From Agrobacterium tumefaciens (lineage in GTDB: Bacteria > Pseudomonadota > Alphaproteobacteria > Rhizobiales > Rhizobiaceae): a stretch of 64,000 nt of DNA. The notes under the pieces were generated by a model that was not told where the DNA came from, did not search any database, and was given only the letters and a program-made list of their open reading frames with translations. Position 1 is the first letter of the stretch, and each line of letters begins with the position of its first letter. Below, piece by piece: positions 18,784 through 27,701 of this stretch. The DNA is taken from NCBI RefSeq assembly GCF_005221385.1, contig NZ_CP039905.1, forward strand, positions 62,001 through 126,000. The letters are read 5' to 3'. Both the position numbers and the translations under genes were made by a program.

Positions 18784-19143
18784 ATGCCGCGTAATTACCA
18801 GGAACCTGCCCACACCTGGGACGATGCCGAACGCGCCCGTCTGGAACCGCTCGTGCGGGAGGATTACGACCGCTGCCATCCGGACGACTCTTTTGACGAC
18901 ATGAAACGGCGCGTTCCATGGCCGTTCGGATATCGATTGCCCTGGGTTCCGGCGGAAAGCTCCACGGGTGCAGCGGGATGCGGCGATGAGGATGCTCTTC
19001 CCGAAGGTCGCAGCGGGATCGGCGGACGGCAAGAGCAGGCCCGATTCGCGAAGCACTGGCAGGATCGTGTGGCGCGCATGCTGTTGGACCATGCCGATGA
19101 TCCGGAATTCGTCCGTGTCGCGGCGTGGCAGGCGGCTGTATAG
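18784..19143 (+). CDS. conserved-type hypothetical protein beside nos operon
   Basis: The ATG at 18784 is chosen because AGGAG at 18771-18775 is 8 bases upstream; the GTG at 18775 overlaps that ribosome site. The 119-residue product starts MPRNYQEPAHTWDDAERARL and is acidic and Arg-rich, with no membrane segment and no recognised domain. The segment after DDMKRR is richer in Pro and Gly, and a past frameshift there cannot be excluded. It is immediately followed by, and translationally coupled to, the gene at 19144. Confidence 0.55.
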   Translation: MPRNYQEPAHTWDDAERARLEPLVREDYDRCHPDDSFDDMKRRVPWPFGYRLPWVPAESSTGAAGCGDEDALPEGRSGIGGRQEQARFAKHWQDRVARMLLDHADDPEFVRVAAWQAAV

Positions 19144-19509
19144 ATGATGCACAGCGAAGACGGAGGGATGCTAAAGGACCGCTTGCGAGTGGTTCTCATC
19201 GAGCAGGCCCGGACCGGCGAGCCGGTCACTTACAGGGAACTCGCCGATCGACTTGGCTTGACGCCGCCGCAAGCCATTCATCGCGTAGCGCAGGCGCTCG
19301 AAGTTCTCATGGCGGAGGATGCCCTGGCCGGTCGACCGTTGCTTGCAGCGCTTTGTGTCAGCAGATTGCAGCAAAGGCTGCCCGCCCGCGGGTTTTTCGT
19401 AACGGCGGAGGCCCTGGGCATTTTTGCAGGAGATCCCGAGGGCTTGGAAGCGCGTAATTTCCATGAAAGGGAATTCCAGCTACAATCAATCAATGTCAAA
19501 GCCGATTAG
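19144..19509 (+). CDS. small winged-helix-like protein of unknown function
   Basis: A 121-residue product whose ATG directly follows the upstream stop (TAG-ATG-ATG), indicating coupling. Residues about 25-60 (EPVTYRELADRLGLTPPQAI) look like a DNA-binding helix-turn-helix. The later part, GRPLLAALCVSRL and PARGFFVTAEALGIFAGD, resembles proteins annotated only as hypothetical in rhizobia. The last about six residues (INVKAD) are read from what looks like the end of an IS21-type remnant, so the native C-terminus may have been replaced. Confidence 0.6.
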   Translation: MMHSEDGGMLKDRLRVVLIEQARTGEPVTYRELADRLGLTPPQAIHRVAQALEVLMAEDALAGRPLLAALCVSRLQQRLPARGFFVTAEALGIFAGDPEGLEARNFHEREFQLQSINVKAD

Positions 19510-19690
19510 AGATGCGACGCCTCTGGCCCGTTAGAAATGCGACACTGGCTCCGACAATCAGCCCCCGACCGGACCGGCTGGGCCGGGTTGCAAGGGTAGG
19601 GAGGGGGCGGGTGTTGTTCTCCCTCTTTGGCTTTAGCTTCCTCAGTTGTAGTGACTGCTTTGCGCCAATTGCGGTCATGGGGCATCAAGT
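19494..19690. mobile_element. remnant resembling an IS21-family end
   Basis: The motif TTAGA(G/A)ATGCGAC occurs twice as a direct repeat (about 19506-19518 and 19531-19543) beginning next to TGTCAAAGCC. IS21-family termini carry such repeated transposase-binding sites. The adjoining 150 bp have no clear gene. The match is from memory of IS21-like ends and is not proven. Confidence 0.35.
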
Positions 19691-19860
19691 ATTTCGGTCA
19701 ACCTAGTAAGGAGATTTTCGACTTCATCGCGATTCGCTCCCATTCGAGTTTCGAACTCTGGCAGAGAAAGACCATTGCAAACTTCATTCAAGGCTTGGTG
19801 TAAAATTTTTGCTTCTGTTCGTGAGAACGCTATGTATATCGGTTGACTATGTGACTCCAT
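19675..19860 (-). CDS. small hypothetical protein (61 aa)
   Basis: Minus-strand ORF with a good ribosome site (GGGAGACCTG just before the ATG). The product reads IYIAFSRTEAKILHQALNEV and continues with LPEFETRMGANRDEVENLLTRL, an amphipathic helical protein with no Cys and no signal. It resembles short uncharacterised rhizobial proteins. It is isolated, between the IS21-like remnant and an intergenic stretch (19861-20124) without genes. Function unknown. Confidence 0.55.
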   Translation of the reverse strand: MESHSQPIYIAFSRTEAKILHQALNEVCNGLSLPEFETRMGANRDEVENLLTRLTEILDAP

Positions 19861-20124
19861 CAGGTCTCCCTAAGTTGAATTAAGGCAGCGAGTGGTTGCA
19901 GGAAAGAGTAAACCGCGAAGGGTCTACGGTCGCGATGAGAACCTGCGCGTTTTGGGACCGGTGTTTCCTGATCAGCGGAAATGAGGCCTGCCGCCTCCAT
20001 TTTCCTGTTGCTCCAGAGAGTAAAAAACGTCTGCGACATTTTATATGCCGACCTCTCGCGGCGAGCATTTTCTCACAGATCAAGCACCCCACAGCGTGTC
20101 AGCGCTATCCGGCAAAGATATATA

Positions 20125-20640
20125 TCAGAGCTTCGAAACCTGCTGCTCGGATGGAATGGTCCCATCTGGCGTCAGTTCATCGACAGCTTGCGGTAGATCC
20201 TTGCTAAGACGCGCCAATATCTCTTCCCGCGACAGACGTGTCTTCGCGGCCAATTCATCGAGAACCTCCGGCCCGATCGCCTCCGAGAGTTCGTCGGCGT
20301 TGATGTCGTCATTTGCCCCCGGCTTGATCCAGGACTCCGCCTTCTGCCCGAAGCCGTTTTGTTGGAACGTCTTGAGAAGGTCGCTCAGACCACCGCTTAA
20401 AGTTCCTCCTGAGGTGAGCCCGTCAAAAATAGATCCGATGCCTCCCGACTCCCTGCCGCCACCGAGCTTGCCGGGCAGGTCGCCACCGCTTGTCTGGTTG
20501 GAGGACGCTTCTTCATCCCGGTTAGCTCCGGAGGTCTGCTGCGTGTTCAACCCCCGCAGAAAATCCGCGATTTTCTCCCTGTTCTGATAGCCTGCTACCG
20601 CAAGTACACCCAGCAATGCTTTCAGTTGGCCGCTCACCAT
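20125..20640 (-). CDS. YidB-family (DUF937) protein
   Basis: The start at ATG 20640 is fixed by AAGGAG 6-11 bases upstream; a longer frame would run through the promoter. The 171-residue product begins MVSGQLKALLGVLAVAGYQN, has a Gly/Ser-rich linker (about 30-85) and ends with the YidB signature: SGGLSDLLKTFQQNGFG, SWIKPGAND and a helix-turn segment LSREEILARLSKDLPQAVDE. YidB proteins are stress-associated and biochemically uncharacterised. A perfect EcfG-type promoter lies 66 bp upstream. Confidence 0.85.
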   Translation of the reverse strand: MVSGQLKALLGVLAVAGYQNREKIADFLRGLNTQQTSGANRDEEASSNQTSGGDLPGKLGGGRESGGIGSIFDGLTSGGTLSGGLSDLLKTFQQNGFGQKAESWIKPGANDDINADELSEAIGPEVLDELAAKTRLSREEILARLSKDLPQAVDELTPDGTIPSEQQVSKL

Positions 20641-20705
20641 GATTTTTCTCCTTGTTTTCCTGGGCCCCGAGAAAACATGGCGACGTGGCCCCCTCGCGAG
20701 AACAA

Positions 20706-20730
20706 AACGATTGGTCGGCAATGAGGTTCC
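20706..20730 (-). promoter_or_regulatory. EcfG-type general-stress promoter of yidB-like gene
   Basis: On the minus strand GGAAC (20730-20726), 16 bases, then CGTT (20709-20706). This matches the alphaproteobacterial sigma-EcfG consensus GGAAC-N16/17-CGTT exactly and faces the gene starting at 20640. Confidence 0.8.
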
Positions 20731-20788
20731 ATGAGGTCAATGGATGGAGACTGGCTGCCGCTTCTTCTGATAAACGCGCTAATGAACG

Positions 20789-21729
<941 letters not shown>

Positions 21730-21750
21730 GGGGCGCCACCGTGGCGCCCC
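21730..21750 (-). terminator. strong hairpin downstream of general-stress gene
   Basis: GGGGCGCCA and TGGCGCCCC pair around a 3-base loop, 12 bp past the stop at 21762. On the minus strand it is followed by TTCAG only, so the U-tract is weak. Confidence 0.55.
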
Positions 21751-21761
21751 TCCTGAAACTC

Positions 21762-22361
21762 TCACATACCATTGCGGCGATAGCGAAGCCGTTCCTGCTC
21801 GATCTGGTTGGCCTCGTAGGGCGAGAGCGTTTCGTCGAAATGCGTCCATCCTTGCTTTTCGTAGGCGGCGCGACGTTCTGTCGGATCGACCCAATTCGAG
21901 CGTTTGAGAATGGCTTCAGCCTCCGGCGCCAAGGCGTCATCCACTTTTGCGGTGACGAGGGTGCCACCCCGGCGGACGCCTTCGGCGTAGAAGTGGGCAT
22001 CTCGTTCCGGGACGCCGGAGCTCGTCAGTGCGCCAATAATCCCACCAGCGGCCCCACCTGCAACCGCACCGGCTGCCGCGCCGGCTGCAGTCGCAGCAAG
22101 CCAGCCGGCTGCAACGACCGGACCGACGCCCGGAATGGCCATCAAGCCAAGGCCGGTGAGCAGGCCGCCCGCGCCGCCGACGACCGCACCGATCCCCGCG
22201 CCAGTTCCGGCCCCTTCTGCGGCATTCGACTCTTCGTGCCGCCGATCGGCGTTATTGGAAACGATACTGATATCGCTGGATGGTACGCCCAGAGCTTCGA
22301 GTTCACTGACGGTGGAACTTGCGTCTGCGTAATCGTCAAAAAGTCCGGTAACAGTTCTCAT
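21762..22361 (-). CDS. YflT-like general stress protein with glycine-rich membrane segment
   Basis: A 199-residue product. Residues 1-45 (MRTVTGLFDDYADASSTVSE...GVPSSDISIVSN) match the general stress protein 17M/YflT fold. A Gly/Ala-rich hydrophobic region follows (about 50-115, e.g. GAGIGAVVGGAGGLLTGLGL), of glycine-zipper type, and then SGVPERDAHFYAEGVRRGGTL closing the YflT-like unit. AGGAGG lies 6 bases before the ATG. It is 16 bp downstream of the PepSY-like gene, so both are probably driven by the EcfG-type promoter at 22741-22765. The protein at 60586 shares the N-terminal domain. Confidence 0.8.
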   Translation of the reverse strand: MRTVTGLFDDYADASSTVSELEALGVPSSDISIVSNNADRRHEESNAAEGAGTGAGIGAVVGGAGGLLTGLGLMAIPGVGPVVAAGWLAATAAGAAAGAVAGGAAGGIIGALTSSGVPERDAHFYAEGVRRGGTLVTAKVDDALAPEAEAILKRSNWVDPTERRAAYEKQGWTHFDETLSPYEANQIEQERLRYRRNGM

Positions 22362-22377
22362 AACATCCTCCTAGGGG

Positions 22378-22695
22378 TTACTTGGCAACAACATTGCCCT
22401 GATAATCGAGAGCGATCGAAACAGTTTTGCCGTCCTTCATGCCGGTGGCATTCCAAACGCCCCTGTCGTCTTTCTTGAGATCCTTCAACCCCGTATAACC
22501 CGCTTTTTGGATCCGATCCTTTGCCTGGTCCTCAGTAAAACTGTTGGCGCCCTCGACCGGGGCCGTCGGGTTTTTCGTGTCGGGGGTCGCAATTGCCGGC
22601 GTGTTTCCGTCGCTGTTGGCCGCGGGCGCACCCTGGGCATGTGCTGTAAGGGCCGAGACACAAATGAAGGCGGCTGTGAGAATAGTGTTTTTCAT
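22378..22695 (-). CDS. secreted PepSY-like small protein
   Basis: The start at ATG 22695 follows GGGAGAAAACC and opens a signal peptide (MKNTILTAAFICVSALTAHA). The 105-residue precursor ends in a PepSY-like unit: SFTEDQAKDRIQKAGYTGLK, then DDRGVWNATGMKDGKTVSIA and LDYQGNVV. It is probably a periplasmic stress protein of unknown mechanism. First gene of a two-gene operon behind an EcfG-type promoter. Confidence 0.8.
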   Translation of the reverse strand: MKNTILTAAFICVSALTAHAQGAPAANSDGNTPAIATPDTKNPTAPVEGANSFTEDQAKDRIQKAGYTGLKDLKKDDRGVWNATGMKDGKTVSIALDYQGNVVAK

Positions 22696-22740
22696 GGTTT
22701 TCTCCCTAGCTCGGATCTGCGTAGATTGATCCGCCTGATT

Positions 22741-22765
22741 AACCCTTTTATGTTCTTTTGGTTCC
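22741..22765 (-). promoter_or_regulatory. EcfG-type promoter of PepSY-like/YflT-like operon
   Basis: On the minus strand GGAAC (22765-22761), 16 bases, then GGTT (22744-22741), one base from the EcfG consensus. The -10 element ends 46 bp before the ATG at 22695. Confidence 0.7.
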
Positions 22766-23087
22766 AGCATCGGAGGCAAGGTGCTCAACAAGCATGGCGG
22801 CGCGTCGGGCATACGAGTGACCATGCAAGGGTCTGGACAGTGGCGCAGGCGAACGGCCGAATAAGAGGAGGTAGCAACTGAAGCGGTGGAGCGCCCGGAA
22901 AGCTACACGAGGCGATTGGCATCGGTAGTCAGGAAACCATAGAGATCATCGATCGTGATCCCGTTGCGAACCTTCCGGAGCATTTTCATTTTGGCACGTG
23001 GATAGAGCTGGCTCGGGAAATTTGAACAGCGGGGATAAGTGGAATTTCTGCCTGACTTCGGCTTAGATGCCGTGAACAGGAGATACC

Positions 23088-23399
23088 ATGACGAGACGAC
23101 CGCGCCGGAACCACAGCCCGGCTTTCAAGGCAAAGGTGGCGCTTGCCGCTATTCGAGGCGAACAGACGCTGGTGGAGTTGTCCCAGCAGTTTGACGTGCA
23201 CGCCAACCAGATCAAACAGTGGAAAGACCAGCTCCTTGAGGGGGCGACAGGCGTTTTCGGTGATGAAGCGAAGGCGGAACCGGCGGGTCCAACCGTCGAT
23301 GTCAAAACACTGCACGCCAAGATCGGCGAACTGACACTGGAGAACGATTTTTTATCCGGTGCGCTCGGCAAGGCGGGATTGCTGGGCGGAAAGAAATGA
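23088..23399 (+). CDS. IS3-family OrfA (helix-turn-helix protein)
   Basis: A 103-residue product with the IS3 OrfA HTH (HSPAFKAKVALAAIRGEQTL...QQFDVHANQIKQWK) and a C-terminal leucine-zipper stretch (KIGELTLENDFLSGALGKAG). The stop overlaps the start of OrfB (ATGA), where a minus-one frameshift normally makes the OrfAB transposase. Confidence 0.94.
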   Translation: MTRRPRRNHSPAFKAKVALAAIRGEQTLVELSQQFDVHANQIKQWKDQLLEGATGVFGDEAKAEPAGPTVDVKTLHAKIGELTLENDFLSGALGKAGLLGGKK

Positions 23400-24226
23400 T
23401 CGACCGCCAGCATAAGCTATCCGTCGTGCGCCAAGCGAAGCTTCTCGGCTTCAGCCGTGGCAGTGTCTATTATCTGCCTCGTCCGGTGTCTGAGGGCGAT
23501 CTGGCTCTGATGCGCCGGATCGACGAACTGCATATTGACTACCCCTTTGCCGGAAGTCGGATGTTGCAAGGGCTACTGAGGGGAGAAGGGCTGGAGGCTG
23601 GGCGGCGGCACGTCGCCACGCTGATGAAGAAGATGGGCATCGAGGCGATCTACCGTCGCCCGAACACGTCGAAACCGGCACCTGGGCACAAAATCTATCC
23701 CTACCTCCTGCGCAAGCTGGCGGTTACAAGGCCCAACCAGGTCTGGGCGATGGACCTGACCTATGTTCCGATGGCTCGCGGATTCGTCTATCTCTGCGCC
23801 GTTGTGGACTGGTTCAGTCGGAGGGTTCTGTCGTGGCGGCTGTCGATCACGATGGAGGCAGCCTTCTGCATCGAAGCAGTCGAGGAAGCGCTGGCCCGTT
23901 ATGGCAGACCCGACATATTCAATACGGACCAGGGATCGCAGTTCACCTCGGTGGACTTCACGGCGGTGCTGAAGAAGGCGGAAATCGCCATCTCAATGGA
24001 TGGCAAGGGTGCGTGGCGGGACAACGTGTTCGTCGAGCGGCTCTGGCGTTCGATCAAATACGAGGAAGTCTACCTCCATGCCTATAAAACAGTGTCCGAG
24101 GCCCGCGCTGGCATCGGCCGCTATCTGACCTTTTACAATAGCCGACGCCCACATTCATCCCTTGACCGGCAGACGCCGGATCAGGCCTACTTCAACGCGC
24201 TGGCACCAATGATGGTGGCAGCATAA
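23396..24226 (+). CDS. IS3-family OrfB (DDE integrase core)
   Basis: A 276-residue product, intact. The rve-type DDE triad is visible: WAMDLTYVPM (Asp), IFNTDQGSQF (Asp) and NVFVERLWRS (Glu). The HTH_21-like N-terminus (DYPFAGSRMLQGLLRGEG) is present. It is probably active as the OrfAB fusion. Confidence 0.95.
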   Translation: MIDRQHKLSVVRQAKLLGFSRGSVYYLPRPVSEGDLALMRRIDELHIDYPFAGSRMLQGLLRGEGLEAGRRHVATLMKKMGIEAIYRRPNTSKPAPGHKIYPYLLRKLAVTRPNQVWAMDLTYVPMARGFVYLCAVVDWFSRRVLSWRLSITMEAAFCIEAVEEALARYGRPDIFNTDQGSQFTSVDFTAVLKKAEIAISMDGKGAWRDNVFVERLWRSIKYEEVYLHAYKTVSEARAGIGRYLTFYNSRRPHSSLDRQTPDQAYFNALAPMMVAA

Positions 24227-24500
24227 TCGAGGCGGAAATCCACTTAACAAAAAGCCCGAAACTGTTCAGACAAACCGAGCCACCTCTGATAGCGCAGAAT
24301 ATCGGCGATTTTCGTCTCATCGCGGGCAAACCATGCGTTAGGCACAGAGCCGCGTTCCTGTTTGTTCGTCGGATCCCGTTCGGCAGAGCTGATAACCGGA
24401 CCACGAAAAGCACGGATACCTGGTTCTTCCAAAACCACGACGGAAAGACAGGCACTGCTGGTGTAATCTTCTGAAGGGCGATGAGACATCCTTATCTGGA

Positions 24501-24720
24501 TTATAAGCGTTCTCGGAGGATTTCGTAAGGTGCCTTTCCATTGAAAGCGCCATGCGGCCTTGCAAGATTGTAGAACCTCTCCCACTCGCTGAGTTTTTGA
24601 ATGAGGTCGATGTCATCTGTATAGGACAAAAGCTGATAGAACTCTTGATCATCGGTACGGTGTGACCGTTCGACTTTCCCGTTTAGTTGAGGAGACGCTT
24701 GAATAGCCCCTAGATTTGTA
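24501..24720 (-). pseudogene. IS481-family transposase, C-terminal fragment
   Basis: The minus strand reads SPQLNGKVERSHRTDDQEFY, then LSEWERFYNLARPHGAFNGK and APYEILRERL before the stop at 24501. This is the terminal part of an IS481-type integrase core with the catalytic Glu in GKVERSH. Upstream codons do not continue the family, so only about 70 residues remain. Confidence 0.75.
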
Positions 24721-24758
24721 GACGCCTTCTTTCCTAATTTTGAGGCAGGAAGAGCATC

Positions 24759-24809
24759 ATGAGCAAAACGAATTTCACCGAAGAATTTAAGCGCGACGCT
24801 GTTCGCCAG
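24759..24809 (+). pseudogene. IS3-type OrfA, N-terminal fragment
   Basis: MSKTNFTEEFKRDAVRQ behind a GGAAGAGC ribosome site is a typical OrfA start. The frame then passes straight into ISL3-derived DNA, so only about 17 codons remain. Confidence 0.6.
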
Positions 24810-24939
24810 TGCGATAACCTCGCAGTGGTCGAACGGCCAGACAGAAGGCCAGATCACCAAGCTCAAACTCATCAAGCGGCAAATGTATGGACGCGGAAAG
24901 CTCGATCTGCTCGAGGCGCGTATCGTCGGAGCCCCCTGA
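24803..24939 (+). pseudogene. ISL3-family transposase, C-terminal fragment
   Basis: The frame ending at TGA 24937-24939 reads AITSQWSNGQTEGQITKLKL, then IKRQMYGRGKLDLLEARIVG. It is clearly homologous to, but diverged from, the C-terminus of the intact ISL3 transposase encoded next to it on the opposite strand, so it comes from a different element. Confidence 0.8.
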
Positions 24940-25003
24940 TGTCATCGAAATCGCGTCAGACCCCGTTTGGACGCCGATCACCCCATGTGCAGGGTCCTTA
25001 TTC

Positions 25004-26657
25004 GGCTCTGACGCAGTTTTGGTGGTGATGGATTTTATCCCGCGCCGATGACGCGGGCTTGGAGGAGATCAATTTTTCCGCGGCCGTACATCTGGCGTTT
25101 CACAAGTTTGAGCGTGGTGATCTGCCCCTCCGTCTGGCCGTTGGACCATGGTGAAGAGATCGCTGCGCTGACGGCTGCTCGGTCTCTAACGACACCGTTG
25201 GCGAAGGAGGCGACCAAGCCCGATCGAGCGCGTTCCAACCATGTATCGAGATCAGCGAGAGATTTCTTGCGGATCATGGCCTGGAAGGCGGCGATGACTT
25301 CCCGGGCCTCAACCAGCAGCGGCACGCCACCCTCAATCGCCGCAACCGTCACGGTCTCAGATTTGGAAAGGTCGTCGCGGCCGATGGTCATGAGACGCGC
25401 AATGGTCCTGGCCGAAGGCGCTCGGCTCAACGCGCCCGCATCGACCTTCTCTGCTTTTCGACGGCGTGTGGCCCACTCGGTGACAACTCGAAGACAGCCG
25501 CGGAACCCTTGGCTCTTGAGTTGCCGCCATAGCTCCGTTCCATTCCGGTTTCCGGCCGTCCATTGAGCGTCAAGCCAGGGCAGGTAGAGTTCAAGCGAGT
25601 TCTCACGGACGCGGAAGACATCCGAACGTTGACCACGCAGTACGCGTCGGACAAGGCCGCGACTGTATCCGGTCCGGCGCACGATCTCCTTGATTGTTGC
25701 TCCGGACTTGGCCATGTCGAGAATTGCGGCGTTGGTGTCTTCCCGGCGAAGATATCCCTCGTACTGGATCCTCTCGGCGGCCGTCAGCAGTTCGGGGTTG
25801 ATCGTGGCCGCTCCGATCGCAGTTCGGATCTGGCGCATCGATTTGCGCACCGCATCGAGGAATGCCCGGCTGGCGTTCTCCATTAAGTGCCAGCGGTCAG
25901 CGACCTGGGTGGCGTGTGGCAACGCCTTGGCTGCAGCCGTCGCGTAACCGCCGCCGCGGTCGCGAGCGACGATGCTGATCTGAGGTTGGTCCGAGAGCCA
26001 GGCCTGGGCCGTCGACGGCTCCCGATCCGGCAGGAGAGCAATGGTTTTGCGCCGTTCCAGATCGCAGATGATGGTCCCATAGCGTTGATTTCGTCGCCAC
26101 GCCCTGTCGTCGATACCGATCACGGTGGGTGGGACAAAGCGCGGACTGCCGCGTCGCCGCACGACGCGCAGCAGCGTATCGTTGCTGACCGGCAACATCA
26201 GCCTTTTGGCAAAGGTGGCCGCTGGCCTGCCACCCAGTGCAAGTCCGAGATGATGGACGATGTGGTCAAGCCTGGCGGTTCGCCGCGCCGAAGGCGCGAG
26301 AATGTCTCCGTCGAAGCGCTCGGCGAAGATTCGCCGACCGCATAGCAGTGCATCGCAGTGGAACCGGCGCGCTTCAATGACAAGCCGAACGGGCTTTCCC
26401 ACCAAGGGCAGGTCAGCCAGGCGTCGTTGATATCGACTGTGGATTCGTTCCGACCTTGTTCCACAGATTGGGCAAAAGCTTGCTTTGCTCGTCGGCCGGA
26501 CTGCGATCAACATGACGTCGTCATCAATGGCTGTATTGTCGACTATAAAGCCGCGAGGGACGAGCGTCGACGATCTGAGCGAATGGCCCATGGTATTGAT
26601 TCCTTGCATGAAACCAACATCAGCCAGCACTTGATTTCATCAAAAGTGAGTTAGAGC
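25004..26657 (-). mobile_element. ISL3-family insertion sequence, complete with target duplication
   Basis: About 1.65 kb with related ends: left GGCTCTGACGCAGTTTTGG, and the complement of the right end (G)GCTCTAACTCACTTTTGA. CCTTATTC flanks it at 24996-25003 and 26658-26665. One C is ambiguous, so the duplication is 7 or 8 bp, the ISL3 size. A near-identical partial copy in the opposite orientation begins at 63694. Confidence 0.9.
25035..26591 (-). CDS. ISL3-family transposase
   Basis: The ATG at 26591 follows AAGGAA about 10 bases upstream; ATGs further up lie close to the terminal repeat. The product is 518 residues. It has an N-terminal zinc-ribbon (FCPICGTRSERIHSRY plus FHCDALLCGRRIF), the DDE core with VIGIDDRAWRRNQRYGTIIC, VARDRGGGYATAA and QVADRWHLMENAS, and the C-terminal catalytic Glu region in SPWSNGQTEGQ. 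ISL3 proteins normally have Trp after the first Asp pair (IDDWAW); here it is Arg, and the second copy at the window end keeps Trp. Transposition activity may be affected. Confidence 0.94.
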   Translation of the reverse strand: MGHSLRSSTLVPRGFIVDNTAIDDDVMLIAVRPTSKASFCPICGTRSERIHSRYQRRLADLPLVGKPVRLVIEARRFHCDALLCGRRIFAERFDGDILAPSARRTARLDHIVHHLGLALGGRPAATFAKRLMLPVSNDTLLRVVRRRGSPRFVPPTVIGIDDRAWRRNQRYGTIICDLERRKTIALLPDREPSTAQAWLSDQPQISIVARDRGGGYATAAAKALPHATQVADRWHLMENASRAFLDAVRKSMRQIRTAIGAATINPELLTAAERIQYEGYLRREDTNAAILDMAKSGATIKEIVRRTGYSRGLVRRVLRGQRSDVFRVRENSLELYLPWLDAQWTAGNRNGTELWRQLKSQGFRGCLRVVTEWATRRRKAEKVDAGALSRAPSARTIARLMTIGRDDLSKSETVTVAAIEGGVPLLVEAREVIAAFQAMIRKKSLADLDTWLERARSGLVASFANGVVRDRAAVSAAISSPWSNGQTEGQITTLKLVKRQMYGRGKIDLLQARVIGAG

Positions 26658-26682
26658 CCTTATTCCATGCCTAATCACAGTC

Positions 26683-26995
26683 AACAAGAGCGAATCCCAG
26701 AACACCTTGGCCCGTGCGCTGTTCTTCAACCGGCTCGGAGAACTGCGAGACAGGACCTTCGAGAGTCAGTTCTACCGGGCGTCCGGGCTGAACCTGCTGT
26801 TCAATGCCATCGTCTACTGGAACACTCTCTATCTCCAACCGGCCTTCGCCCAACTCAACCGGGAGGGTATCGCCCGACCTAGTCAAACAGATCACCCCGC
26901 TCGGGTGGCGACACATCAGGCTCAGTGGCGATTACATTTGGACCTCGACGGAAAGCCTCGATCTCAGGCCGCTACGGCGCGAAACATCCATCCTC
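26683..26995 (+). pseudogene. Tn3-family transposase, C-terminal fragment with frameshift
   Basis: The plus strand reads [57 protein letters not shown], then after a frame change near 26868-26880 [20 protein letters not shown]. These are the last about 105 residues of a TnpA related to, but distinct from, the one at 3282-7623. The N-terminal bulk is missing. Confidence 0.85.
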
Positions 26996-27281
26996 GCAGC
27001 GTGATCACCATACGTTCTCAAAAGTCGGACAGATTCAACACTTTCGTGTCGTGACGCCGCTTTGGCCTGGTGGTTCAAGCGGCCTTGTCTGATGGTGTCT
27101 TTGCATGAGACCTGCTCCGGCGGATTTCTTTTTGGCCGTTAACCCATCATTAACCGCAGTGCCACACTATGAGCGTGCGCGGGACCAGAAGACCGCGCTC
27201 CAACGTATGGTAGTGCATCGTGAGGGAACCCGCCGAGAATGGTGGGTTCCTTTGCTTGAAGCGAAGTAAAGTGGCAAGACC

Positions 27282-27482
27282 ATGGCCCCCGAAGAGTTTC
27301 GCCGTTGCCTGTGCAATCTCCAGTGGTCACTTCCAGACTTGGCAGAAGTCCTCCAATGCGATCTGTCAGTCGTGGAGGCAATGAGCCGAGGTAAAGCAAA
27401 TGTCCCGCCGCTGCTGGCTATCTGGCTCAGGCTACTCTCAAAAAACACACTGGGGCTCGTGCAGACATACACTTACAACTAG
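27282..27482 (+). CDS. small XRE-like helix-turn-helix protein
   Basis: A 66-residue product starting MAPEEFRRCLCNLQWSLPDL, then AEVLQCDLSVVEAMSRGKAN and VPPLLAIWLRLLS. This is the layout of short rhizobial XRE-like proteins (PEEF...L-WS...LA..L.C.......G...VPP...WL). It lies between IS remnants and lacks a strong ribosome site. The regulatory role is inferred from the fold only. Confidence 0.55.
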   Translation: MAPEEFRRCLCNLQWSLPDLAEVLQCDLSVVEAMSRGKANVPPLLAIWLRLLSKNTLGLVQTYTYN

Positions 27483-27701
27483 GCCTTGGTGAAGAACCAG
27501 TGAGCTACCGGAACAATCCAGCTTCGCTCACGTTCGCGCCCTTACAACGACGAACGTAACAAAAGGTTGACTGACCAATGCCACGCTCAGTGCTTACTTG
27601 AATCAAAATAAATAAACAGGGATATGTGGAGAGCCGTATGACGGTGCACACCAGCCAAACGTTCATAGTATGTTTGACATCTGCGCCCATGAGACAGAAC
27701 T

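Larger units (their letters stand above)
23009..24282 (+). mobile_element. IS3-family insertion sequence, complete
   Basis: A 1,274-bp element. The left end (23009, TGGCTCGG then TGAACAG) and the complement of the right end (24282, TGGCTCGG then TGAACAG) form imperfect inverted repeats. Two overlapping intact ORFs lie between. No 3-4-bp duplication is visible at the flanks. Confidence 0.85.
22903..24490 (-). pseudogene. SOS response-associated peptidase (SRAP/YedK-like) remnant split by an IS3 element
   Basis: Right of the IS (24283-24490) the minus strand reads GPVISSAERDPTNKQERGSV then PNAWFARDETK. Left of it (22903-23008) it reads MKMLRKVRNGITIDDLYGFL and TTDANRLV, then a stop. These correspond in order to the VPVTSFAE...WFA-DE and VRK-K-G-TADLFGFLTTEPN segments of SRAP proteins, which cap abasic sites in single-stranded DNA. 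The catalytic N-terminal Cys half and the C-terminal HPKAMP region are absent, so the gene is dead. The identification is from recalled family sequence. Confidence 0.5.

Noticed and set aside
18616..19152. 178-codon minus-strand ORF opposite the gene at 18784
   Set aside because: No ribosome site or motif, and it conflicts with the plus-strand gene that has an AGGAG site and is coupled to the next gene.
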